Assembly: GCA_031285245.1 (NCBI GenBank)
Contig: JAITWN010000031.1
Coordinates: 1 to 5,484 of the forward strand
Origin: Chromatiales bacterium
GTDB lineage: Bacteria > Pseudomonadota > Gammaproteobacteria > SZUA-140
Length of the DNA: 5,484 bases
Reading direction: 5' to 3'
The translations under genes were made by a program, and so were the position numbers. Below the pieces are notes generated by a model. The model was not told the origin of the DNA, did not search any database, and worked only from the letters and a program-made list of their open reading frames with translations. Shown here one piece after another: positions 1-5,484 of the stretch; position 1 is the stretch's first letter, and every line of letters begins with the position of its first letter.

Positions 1-1779
1 CATCGAGTCGGGCGTAGAAGCGGCGGGTGATTCGGCAGGAACAGCAGTCTCAGCGGCTGCGATCAGGCCGTGGATATCGCGCAGCGGCCGAACCCAGGGT
101 TTGACGCCACGAATCGCGCGCATCTTCGCGCTCTCGGCGGCAAGCACAGCTTCACTGCGATTGGGGAATACCCCCCAGGTCACCGCGTACAGAGGTTGGT
201 CGCCAGCGCGGGCAAGGAATATCGCGGCCTGGTCCTGTAAACCATGCTCTTTGATGAAACCGAGCAGGCGGGCTTCGTTGCTCGCGAGCAATTGCAGCGT
301 GAAGTGCTCACCCGGTTGCGACAGCAACCAGGCTTCGCGCCTCGTCTGTGCAGGCAGCGCGGATGCGCTGGAGGCCGGCGCCGCACTCACCGATGCGGCA
401 ACGCGAGACGGTACGACCGGCTTCAATTTTGGCTTCGACTCTGCTTTCACCACCGCCGCCACATTGTTAGCTTGCTGATTTTCAGCCACATTTTCCTTCA
501 CCTGTGCGACAGCACCCGCACGAGGGAGATCTGTTGCTGCTGGCTTATCGCCAGACTCTGCAGGCACAGAAAGTAGCGTGGGATCAGTGGCAGCGAGCGT
601 CGACTCGGGCACCGGAATGACCGCAGGCACCGGCTCAGATGCAGATGCGGCAAGATTCTCATCGGCATCTACGTTCGCGGCTGCCTCGCTGTTTGCACCC
701 TCGCCCAAATCCGCAGGCAGCTCCAGGGAATCAGCATCCGGGTCGATTGCTCTTGGATCCATCTCGCTCGCAGCCAACTCATCTGAAATAAGCTCATCTG
801 GCGCAGGAACGGATGCCTCCTGCTCGACCTCTGTATCCGCAGGAGACGCGATGAATTCAAAGCGATCGGGGTAGAGATAGATGATGGCAAGCAGCGCGAG
901 CACGAGCGCGCTGACGCCATAGCGCAACAACGTCCCGGCATCGCTTGCTGCTGGGGAAGTCGACGGCGATGCTTGCGCGCGCCGGGTACGTTCTTGTAGC
1001 AAATTGCGGGCGAAATCATTGATGCGCCCTGGCAAACCTCGCGATGCAGTGCGGATGAAACGAATGACGGCGGGCGTGAAGATTTCCACCTGTTCAGGAC
1101 AGCCCGCGGCAGTCAATTTACAGAATATATAAGCGGCAGTGTCCGCCTCGGAAAGCGGCGCCAGCTCGAACGTGTGCGCGATGCGCGCTTGCAGCGGCTG
1201 AGCTTCTTCCAGCGCAAGCTTTTCGCGCAGCGCGTCAGTCTCGCCACAGAGCACGATACCGAGCAGCTTATCGCCCTCTTCACGCGGCTCAGTAAGATCC
1301 ATAAACAGTACAAAGGCCGAGCGCGGCAACATGTGCGCATCGTCCATCACTAGGATCGGCTGCAAAGCGCCACGGCGCAGTGTCTGCAAATTACGGCGCA
1401 ACCGCCGCACACGCTCGGAAAGTTCGAGCTCGACATCCGAGCGCACTGAAAATGCGCGCTCGAGCTCTTCGATCAGGGCAACATTATCGAACGCCGGCCC
1501 GCCACGCAGCGACAACACGCGCCAAGTTTCTGCGGCTTCCAGCGCAAAGCGACTGAGAAACAGCGACTTGCCCACGCCCTCAACGCCGGTGACCAATAGC
1601 AGATCGCTATAGGGCGCGAGATGTGCGAGCAATTTGAGCGCCTGTTCGCGCGCGACCTCGGGGAAATAGGCCGCTGCTTCGCAATACGTCTGGAAAGGAT
1701 CGGATTGATTTACGCGCGGCTCGATGCGCGCGTCTGCTGCGGTCGCCATCTTAGCGCTATCGTCCACGCTTGAATTCAT
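1..1779 (-). CDS. damX: DamX-like protein: AAA ATPase, one TM helix, SPOR domain (3' end beyond window)
   Basis: The frame is open for 593 codons from ATG at 1779 to the window edge, with no stop seen. Residues about 30-265 form an ExeA/GspA-type AAA ATPase: Walker A GVEGVGKS (65-72), Walker B ILVMDDAH (142-149), and a GLPGRIN motif (248-254) typical of this family. One hydrophobic helix (about 285-304) follows. Residues about 312-480 are a low-complexity Ala/Pro/Glu/Asp linker. Residues about 484-567 match a SPOR domain, with the paired motifs FTLQLLAS and YAVTWGVFPN. The expected topology is a cytoplasmic ATPase and a periplasmic SPOR domain; SPOR domains bind denuded septal peptidoglycan, and DamX acts in division in enterics. 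The first ATG is preferred because it overlaps the upstream stop (ATGA) and has a GGGAG about 13 nt upstream; Met11 is an alternative. After SPOR a short Ala/Ser/Pro tail reaches the edge. The family call is firm; the division role is inferred from homologues. Confidence 0.9.
   Translation of the reverse strand, partial: MNSSVDDSAKMATAADARIEPRVNQSDPFQTYCEAAAYFPEVAREQALKLLAHLAPYSDLLLVTGVEGVGKSLFLSRFALEAAETWRVLSLRGGPAFDNVALIEELERAFSVRSDVELELSERVRRLRRNLQTLRRGALQPILVMDDAHMLPRSAFVLFMDLTEPREEGDKLLGIVLCGETDALREKLALEEAQPLQARIAHTFELAPLSEADTAAYIFCKLTAAGCPEQVEIFTPAVIRFIRTASRGLPGRINDFARNLLQERTRRAQASPSTSPAASDAGTLLRYGVSALVLALLAIIYLYPDRFEFIASPADTEVEQEASVPAPDELISDELAASEMDPRAIDPDADSLELPADLGEGANSEAAANVDADENLAASASEPVPAVIPVPESTLAATDPTLLSVPAESGDKPAATDLPRAGAVAQVKENVAENQQANNVAAVVKAESKPKLKPVVPSRVAASVSAAPASSASALPAQTRREAWLLSQPGEHFTLQLLASNEARLLGFIKEHGLQDQAAIFLARAGDQPLYAVTWGVFPNRSEAVLAAESAKMRAIRGVKPWVRPLRDIHGLIAAAETAVPAESPAASTPDSM
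1776..1779 (-). promoter_or_regulatory. ATGA stop/start overlap, WGR gene to damX-like gene
   Basis: On the minus strand the WGR gene's TGA (1776-1778) and the damX-like ATG (1777-1779) share the four bases ATGA. Such overlaps usually indicate translational coupling by a re-initiating ribosome. A purine run AGGGAGA lies about 11-13 nt upstream of this ATG, farther than ideal, which fits partial reliance on coupling. The overlap also supports the choice of the first ATG for the damX-like gene. Confidence 0.75.
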
Positions 1780-2027
1780 TCGGACAGATGATCTCCCTGG
1801 ACAAAAACCACGCGATAACCGCGTTTCACCTGCTCATCGCGAGCGCGCATCATCGCGGTTTCAGCAGCTTCGCGCGAGTCATGGTGATCACGCACCACGC
1901 GACCGCTACCGCCTTGCGCGCCCCATTCCCGCACCAGCGACCAGCCACCGAGCAGATCCGCCTGCAGAATGAGGTGATAGAAACGAGGACGATCTTCGCC
2001 TGGAGATATTTGCAGATATATATGCAT
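1776..2027 (-). CDS. small WGR-domain protein
   Basis: This 83-residue protein is essentially a single WGR domain. It starts MHIYLQ, continues with RFYHLILQADLLGGWSLVREWG (here residues 15-36), then a GSGRVVRD strand (40-47), a helix rich in Ala/Glu/Arg (51-69) and a closing GYRVVFVQG strand (70-78). WGR domains are known from PARPs, where they contact DNA ends, and from small bacterial proteins whose role is unsettled. The signature tripeptide is W35-G36-A37 rather than W-G-R, so the defining Arg is absent; R43 is a nearby basic residue. There is no signal peptide or membrane segment, so it is probably cytoplasmic. The gene lies 48 nt after dgt, has no clear Shine-Dalgarno, and overlaps the damX-like start by ATGA. 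A role linked to DNA or to the AAA protein is inference only. Confidence 0.85.
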   Translation of the reverse strand: MHIYLQISPGEDRPRFYHLILQADLLGGWSLVREWGAQGGSGRVVRDHHDSREAAETAMMRARDEQVKRGYRVVFVQGDHLSE

Positions 2028-2075
2028 GCTGGCAACGCGCTGCCGACCACGAATAAAGCCGAGGCTGAACCGCCT

Positions 2076-3263
2076 TCAGGTCAGCCGAGCTGGATCAAAC
2101 AGCCGCTCGTATTCCCCTATGGCATAACGGTCGGTCATCCCCGCGACGTAGTCTGCCACCACCCGCGCTCTAGCCGCAATATTTTGCACGTCACCGCTTA
2201 CTTGCGCGATCTTGCGCTGATAGTCAGGCGGTAGCAGATGCGCATCCTTCATGAAGGCATCGAACAAATTGCCAACGACGCGATCGGCCTTGGCGGTCAT
2301 ACGGCGCACGCGATAATGCTGGTAAAGCTCCTCGCGCAGAAAGCGCTTGAGATCGAGCAGACGCGTGCGCATTCCGCCACTGAAACCGATCAACGGCGCG
2401 GGTGCTGAGCGCACCTCTTCGATGCTGCGCGGTGCGGCGGTGGCGATGGCTGCGCGGCTGGTTTCGACCAAGTCTGTGACCTGTGCATTGATCATGCGAC
2501 GCACGACCTCATGCAGCAAACGCCGCTGGGCAAGCGCCGGGTATGCCGCCATGACCTCGCGGTATTGCTCGGCAAACAGCGCGACTTCGTTCAACTGCTC
2601 AACAGTGATGAGACCAGAGCGTAATCCATCATCAACGTCATGGTTGTTATAGGCGATCTCATCGGCAAGGTTGGCAAGCTGAGCCTCTAGACCCGGCTGG
2701 CGCTTGTGCAGAAAACGCTCGCCGAGCTCACCGAGCGCGCCGGCATGAGCCATGGAGCAGTGCTTGAGGATGCCTTCGCGAGTCTCGTAGGTGAGATTGA
2801 GGCCATCGAACTCGGCATAACGTTCTTCGAGCTCATCGACCACGCGCAGTGACTGAAGATTGTGCTCGAAACCGCCATAGTCCTTCATGCAGCGATTGAG
2901 CGCATCCTGGCCGGCGTGACCGAAGGGCGTGTGACCGAGATCATGGGCAAGGGCGATCGCTTCGATGAGGTCTTCATTCAGCCCAAGCGCACGCGCTGCC
3001 GAGCGGGCGATCTGCGCCACTTCGACTGAATGGGTGAGGCGGGTACGAAACATATCGCCTTCGTGATTGACGAAGACTTGCGTCTTGTATTCAAGGCGCC
3101 GGAACGCGCCGCTGTGCACGATGCGATCGCGATCACGCTGATATTCACTACGATACAGCGGCGAAGACTCTGCGTGACGGCGACCGCGGGACACCTCAGT
3201 AGATGCGGCATAAGGCATGAGCACACCGGCTGGCACTACGCCACGCTCCGATGCGGCGTTCAT
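2076..3263 (-). CDS. dgt: deoxyguanosinetriphosphate triphosphohydrolase-like protein (dGTPase, HD superfamily)
   Basis: The predicted enzyme hydrolyses dGTP or other dNTPs to the deoxynucleoside and triphosphate, so it affects dNTP pools in the cytoplasm. The 395-residue product matches the shorter dGTPase-like family (type 2) found widely in proteobacteria. HD-superfamily metal ligands are visible: H78 in RLTHS, H107-D108 in AHDLGH, and D201 in LADEIAY, with H111 and H116 in GHTPFGHAG near the active site. Family blocks FRRLEYKTQVFVNHEGD (54-70) and GGFEHNLQSLRVVDELE (130-146) are intact. The ATG at 3263 overlaps the aroB stop by ATGA. Residues 1-15 look poorly conserved, and Met16 (ATG at 3216-3218, MPYAAS) is a credible alternative start; neither has a good ribosome binding site. 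The substrate preference cannot be read from the sequence. Confidence 0.95.
   Translation of the reverse strand: MNAASERGVVPAGVLMPYAASTEVSRGRRHAESSPLYRSEYQRDRDRIVHSGAFRRLEYKTQVFVNHEGDMFRTRLTHSVEVAQIARSAARALGLNEDLIEAIALAHDLGHTPFGHAGQDALNRCMKDYGGFEHNLQSLRVVDELEERYAEFDGLNLTYETREGILKHCSMAHAGALGELGERFLHKRQPGLEAQLANLADEIAYNNHDVDDGLRSGLITVEQLNEVALFAEQYREVMAAYPALAQRRLLHEVVRRMINAQVTDLVETSRAAIATAAPRSIEEVRSAPAPLIGFSGGMRTRLLDLKRFLREELYQHYRVRRMTAKADRVVGNLFDAFMKDAHLLPPDYQRKIAQVSGDVQNIAARARVVADYVAGMTDRYAIGEYERLFDPARLT
3260..3263 (-). promoter_or_regulatory. ATGA stop/start overlap, aroB to dgt
   Basis: The aroB TGA (3260-3262) and the first in-frame dgt ATG (3261-3263) overlap as ATGA on the minus strand. 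No Shine-Dalgarno-like sequence is evident just upstream, so re-initiation after aroB would be the simplest way to translate dgt from this ATG. If dgt instead starts at Met16 (3218), the genes would be separated by about 40 nt and this coupling would not apply. Confidence 0.6.
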
Positions 3264-4348
3264 GCCGACGCTCGGCAGGCAGCGATGCTTTGCCGCAGGA
3301 TCTTGTGATCGAAATCAGCGGTGACCAGCGCGCGGCCAATGCCATCCAGCAGCACCAGACGCAAGCGGCCCGCCTCGACTTTCTTGTCGACCGCCATCAG
3401 CTTGATGAAACGTTCGACATCGAGCGCTGCTGGCAACTCCACAGGAAGCCCGGCGCGCGCGATAAGCGCACGCGCGCGATCGCAATCATTTTGCGTCATG
3501 CGCCCGAGACGCACGGACAGATCCGCCGCAGCGCACATGCCGGCTGCGACCGCCTCGCCATGCAGCCATTCGCCATAGCCAAGGCCGGTCTCGATGGCAT
3601 GACCGAAGGTGTGGCCAAGATTGAGTAGCGCGCGCACACCGCCTTCGTGCTCATCAGCGGCGACGACCTCGGCCTTATTGCGACACGAGCGCTCGATGAT
3701 GTGAACCAGCGCATCGGTGCGACGCGCGAGCACGGCATCCATATTCGCTTCGAGCCAGACGAAGAATTCATCATCGCGGATCAAACCATATTTGATGACT
3801 TCGGCAACACCAGCGCGCAGCTCGCGACCAGGCAAGGTATCAAGCACGCTAGTATCAGCGAGCACCATGCGCGGCTGATGGAACGCACCGATCATGTTTT
3901 TGCCGAGCGGATGATTGATACCGGTCTTGCCACCCACCGAAGAATCGACCTGCGCCAGCAGCGTGGTCGGAATCTGCACGAATGCTACGCCGCGCTGATA
4001 ACACGCCGCGGCAAAACCCGCCATATCACCGATCACACCACCACCGAGCGCTACGACAGTCGTGCGACGATCATGACGATGCGCGAGCAAGGCATCGAAG
4101 ATCTGCATCAGCGTACCCATGTCTTTGTATTGCTCGCCATCGGGCAGCACCACGGTTTCGCATTGAAAGCCGGCAAAAGCGGCGCGCGCGCGCTCCAGAT
4201 AAAGCGGCGCAACCGTCGTGTTGGTCACCAGCATGACATGACGACCGGCGATCGATGCAGCAAGCAGATCAGCGCGATCGAGCAACCCTGGGCCAATATG
4301 GATGGGATAACTGCGTTCGCCCAGCGAAACGGCGAGGGTGTGCATCAT
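3260..4348 (-). CDS. aroB: 3-dehydroquinate synthase
   Basis: The enzyme converts DAHP to 3-dehydroquinate, the second step of the shikimate pathway, using NAD and a divalent metal in the cytoplasm. The 362-residue length is normal for the family. Visible motifs in order: PDGEQYK (69-75), the NAD-binding LGGGVIGDMAGF (101-112), PTTLLAQVDSSVGGKTGIN (127-145), GVAEVIKYG (180-188), LNLGHTFGHAIE (242-253) and HGEAV (263-267). The metal ligands fall at E183, H246 and H263, as expected. Two ATGs in tandem begin the frame (4346-4348 and 4343-4345); the first is used here and the choice changes the protein by one residue. The gene lies 43 nt after aroK and no Shine-Dalgarno is clear, but a pyrimidine-rich run (tttctctttctttc on the minus strand) precedes the start. 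It overlaps dgt by 4 nt. Confidence 0.98.
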   Translation of the reverse strand: MMHTLAVSLGERSYPIHIGPGLLDRADLLAASIAGRHVMLVTNTTVAPLYLERARAAFAGFQCETVVLPDGEQYKDMGTLMQIFDALLAHRHDRRTTVVALGGGVIGDMAGFAAACYQRGVAFVQIPTTLLAQVDSSVGGKTGINHPLGKNMIGAFHQPRMVLADTSVLDTLPGRELRAGVAEVIKYGLIRDDEFFVWLEANMDAVLARRTDALVHIIERSCRNKAEVVAADEHEGGVRALLNLGHTFGHAIETGLGYGEWLHGEAVAAGMCAAADLSVRLGRMTQNDCDRARALIARAGLPVELPAALDVERFIKLMAVDKKVEAGRLRLVLLDGIGRALVTADFDHKILRQSIAACRASA

Positions 4349-4391
4349 GAGTGAGGATGGCCTGAAAGAAAGAGAAAGGTCGCAATCGAGA

Positions 4392-4958
4392 TCATGATTG
4401 CGCGCTGCATGCTGGCGTTGATGCTGAATTTGACTTGGCCGCCTCGCGCAAATATTTGACGATGAGCGTAGTAGCGCTGTTCACGCCGCGCCGCTCGGTA
4501 TCGACGATCAGATCGGCGATTTCGCGATACAGCGGTTCACGATCATGTAAAATCTGCGCGATACGCGCGCGTGGATCCTGCGTGCGCAGCAAGGGACGAT
4601 TCTGGCTTTTTCTGGTGCGAGTATAGATGCGATCAGCAGAAGCGCTGAGATACACCACCACACCGCTACGCGCCAAGTCCGCGCGACTGTCGGGATCGAG
4701 CACCGCTCCGCCGCCGGTTGCCACCACCTGACTGCGCCGCTGGCAGAGATCCTCGATCACCGCGCGTTCCCGCCGCCTGAAACCGGCTTCGCCCTCGATA
4801 TCAAAAATCCACGGGATATCCGCACCGGTGCGGCGCTCGATCTCCTGGTCGCTGTCCACGAACTCAAGCCCCAAAACCTGCGCGAGCTGCCGCCCTACCG
4901 TGGTCTTGCCAGCACCCATGGGACCGATGAGAAAAACATTGTCCAGCGGCTTATGCAT
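4392..4958 (-). CDS. aroK: shikimate kinase
   Basis: This enzyme phosphorylates shikimate to shikimate 3-phosphate with ATP, the fifth step of the shikimate pathway. From ATG 4958 the product is 188 residues. It shows Walker A GPMGAGKTT (12-20), the DSD shikimate/Mg site (D35, D37), R61, the GGG shikimate-binding loop (82-84), the lid arginine R121 in RPLL, and R140 in HDREPLY. The frame extends upstream to a TTG at 4992-4994, adding 12 residues with no family resemblance; the ATG is preferred because MHKPLDNVFLIGPMGAGK matches the usual N-terminus. Neither start has a clear Shine-Dalgarno. The last 16 or so residues are a Ser/Ala-rich tail beyond the normal fold, harmless in appearance. It is the first gene after the terminator that follows pilQ and is followed by aroB. 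Confidence 0.97.
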   Translation of the reverse strand: MHKPLDNVFLIGPMGAGKTTVGRQLAQVLGLEFVDSDQEIERRTGADIPWIFDIEGEAGFRRRERAVIEDLCQRRSQVVATGGGAVLDPDSRADLARSGVVVYLSASADRIYTRTRKSQNRPLLRTQDPRARIAQILHDREPLYREIADLIVDTERRGVNSATTLIVKYLREAAKSNSASTPACSAQS

Positions 4959-5020
4959 GGGGCTAATGTTAGGCAGAGAAGCCGAGGCACACAATAGAGA
5001 ATGGACTGATAGTCGAGCGG

Positions 5021-5060
5021 AAAAAGAAAAAGCCCGGACGGTGTGAGAACCGTCTGGGCT
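5021..5060 (-). terminator. Rho-independent terminator after pilQ, possibly bidirectional
   Basis: The arms AGCCCGGACGGT (5031-5042) and ACCGTCTGGGCT (5049-5060) form a 12-bp GC-rich stem with one G-U/A-C-type imperfect pair and a 6-base loop (5043-5048). On the minus strand the stem is followed by TTTTCTTTTT (5030 down to 5021), a classic U-tract, so it should stop transcription coming from pilQ. On the plus strand the stem is followed by TTGTTT, a weaker tract. It separates pilQ from aroK-aroB and suggests that the aro genes have a promoter of their own or depend on read-through. Confidence 0.88.
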
Positions 5061-5063
5061 TTG

Positions 5064-5072
5064 TTTATAGCA
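5064..5072 (-). promoter_or_regulatory. possible extended -10 promoter element for aroK
   Basis: On the minus strand TGCTATAAA (5072 down to 5064) resembles an extended -10 (TGnTATAAT). No convincing -35 hexamer sits 16-18 nt upstream, which is tolerable for extended -10 promoters. The start of transcription would fall near 5057, inside the first arm of the terminator stem as read on this strand, so its transcript would carry a shortened hairpin. A second weak candidate -10, TCTATT, lies at about 4994-4999. Both are guesses from short matches. Confidence 0.2.
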
Positions 5073-5198
5073 TTTCAGGGGGGCAAAGCCAGCGACTCCA
5101 TACCGGCGATCAACGCCGCCGCAGTCAAGTCGCCCTCCTCATTTATCGCGGCCCGGCATCCTCGCAAGGCCCTATCGCATTATTCCCCCAGAGCCCCA
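5073..5198. other. noncoding spacer between pilQ and the terminator
   Basis: No conserved gene is visible here. On the minus strand there is a strong Shine-Dalgarno-like GAGGAGG (5140 down to 5134) placed 5 nt before a TTG (5126-5128) that opens a 17-codon frame ending at TGA 5075-5077. The peptide is Ala/Leu-rich with no aromatic codons, so it does not look like an attenuation leader for aromatic synthesis. The same SD also precedes nothing else of length. I do not call it a gene. Confidence 0.5.
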
Positions 5199-5484
5199 TC
5201 AACGCACGGTCAGCGTATCTTTGATAATCTTCGGCGTTACGAAGATGAGCAGCTCGTTCTTGCTATCGACTTTGTTGCTATCACGAAACAGCACACCGAG
5301 CAGCGGGATGTCGCCGAGCAGCGGCACCTTGCTGACGCCTTCTCTGCGCTCCTGCTCATAGATACCGCCAAGCACTACAGTCTCGCCGTTGCTGACCAGC
5401 ACCTGGGTCTGAACCTGGCGCGTATTGACGCTCGGCACGTTCTGGTACACGGCACCGACGCTGTCCTTGCTCACCGTGAGATCA
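5199..5484 (-). CDS. pilQ: type IV pilus secretin PilQ, C-terminal end (5' part beyond window)
   Basis: PilQ forms the outer-membrane secretin ring through which type IV pili extend and through which DNA may enter in competent species. The last 94 residues are present, reading in from the right edge. The C-terminal secretin domain is recognised by NTRQVQTQVLVSNGET, the TVVLGGIY strand, the block KVPLLGDIPLLGVLF and the closing ELLIFVTPKI, all in the order expected for PilQ and the related GspD family. PilQ rather than GspD is favoured by the following aroK-aroB pair and by the short end after VTPKI. The stop is TGA at 5199-5201. The signal peptide, AMIN and N domains would lie outside the window. 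A terminator stands about 140 nt after the stop. Confidence 0.93.
   Translation of the reverse strand, partial: DLTVSKDSVGAVYQNVPSVNTRQVQTQVLVSNGETVVLGGIYEQERREGVSKVPLLGDIPLLGVLFRDSNKVDSKNELLIFVTPKIIKDTLTVR

Noticed and set aside
101..874. Several plus-strand frames opposite the damX-like linker and SPOR region
   Set aside because: The minus-strand frame is continuous with clear AAA, membrane and SPOR features; the opposite frames are low-complexity Ser/Ala or Arg-rich mirror products.
1770..2234. A 154-codon plus-strand open frame across the WGR gene and the dgt end
   Set aside because: It is antisense to two supported genes and their junction, shows no domain, and has atypical composition rich in His, Arg and Pro.
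2951..3135. Repeated GCGATCGC palindromes, reminiscent of the cyanobacterial HIP1 octamer
   Set aside because: Only scattered copies occur within dgt coding sequence, and the gene content is proteobacterial; GATC-rich, GC-rich codons account for them.
4182..4193. A 12-base alternating GC run, a possible Z-DNA-forming site
   Set aside because: It lies inside aroB and encodes ordinary Arg/Ala residues of the protein; GC-rich coding sequence explains it.
3647..4354. A 235-codon plus-strand open frame opposite aroB
   Set aside because: It lies entirely antisense to a fully conserved aroB, has no recognisable domain, and is a by-product of GC-biased codon positions.
4959..4994. TTG at 4992-4994 as the aroK start, giving a 200-residue protein
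   Set aside because: The extra 12 residues have no family match, there is no ribosome binding site, and the ATG at 4958 gives the usual kinase N-terminus.

Overview
The window is one side of a conserved proteobacterial locus. Every supported gene lies on the minus strand, so transcription runs from high to low coordinates: pilQ (3' end only), then aroK, aroB, dgt, a small WGR-domain gene, and a large damX-like AAA/SPOR gene that runs off the left edge. The sequence is moderately GC-rich and GC-biased at third codon positions, which is why long open frames without biological support appear on both strands. A secretin gene followed by aroK-aroB is typical of Gamma- and Betaproteobacteria. A SPOR protein of the DamX type just downstream points to a non-enteric gammaproteobacterium, while dgt right after aroB is also common in Betaproteobacteria. 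I cannot name a genus from the sequence.

Layout. 5199-5484 encodes the last 94 residues of the type IV pilus secretin PilQ. 4959-5198 is noncoding apart from one doubtful 17-codon reading frame; it holds a strong stem-loop terminator (5031-5060) whose T-tracts suit termination on the minus strand and possibly on both. 4392-4958 is shikimate kinase (aroK) and 3260-4348 is 3-dehydroquinate synthase (aroB), two steps of aromatic precursor synthesis. 2076-3263 is an HD-domain dNTP triphosphohydrolase (dgt), overlapping aroB by ATGA. 1776-2027 is an 83-residue WGR-domain protein. 1-1779 is a membrane-anchored protein with an ExeA/GspA-like AAA ATPase in the cytoplasm, one transmembrane helix, a long acidic Ala/Pro linker and a peptidoglycan-binding SPOR domain; it overlaps the WGR gene by ATGA.

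How the genes fit together. The small gaps (43 and 48 nt) and two 4-nt stop/start overlaps make aroK-aroB-dgt-WGR-damX look like one transcription unit, separated from pilQ by the terminator. The mix of functions (aromatic synthesis, nucleotide pool control, envelope/septum) is usual at this locus. The less ordinary parts are the free-standing WGR protein, with its signature Arg replaced by Ala, coupled to the AAA/SPOR gene, and the ExeA-type ATPase placed near a secretin gene. No mobile element, CRISPR array, tRNA or rRNA was seen.
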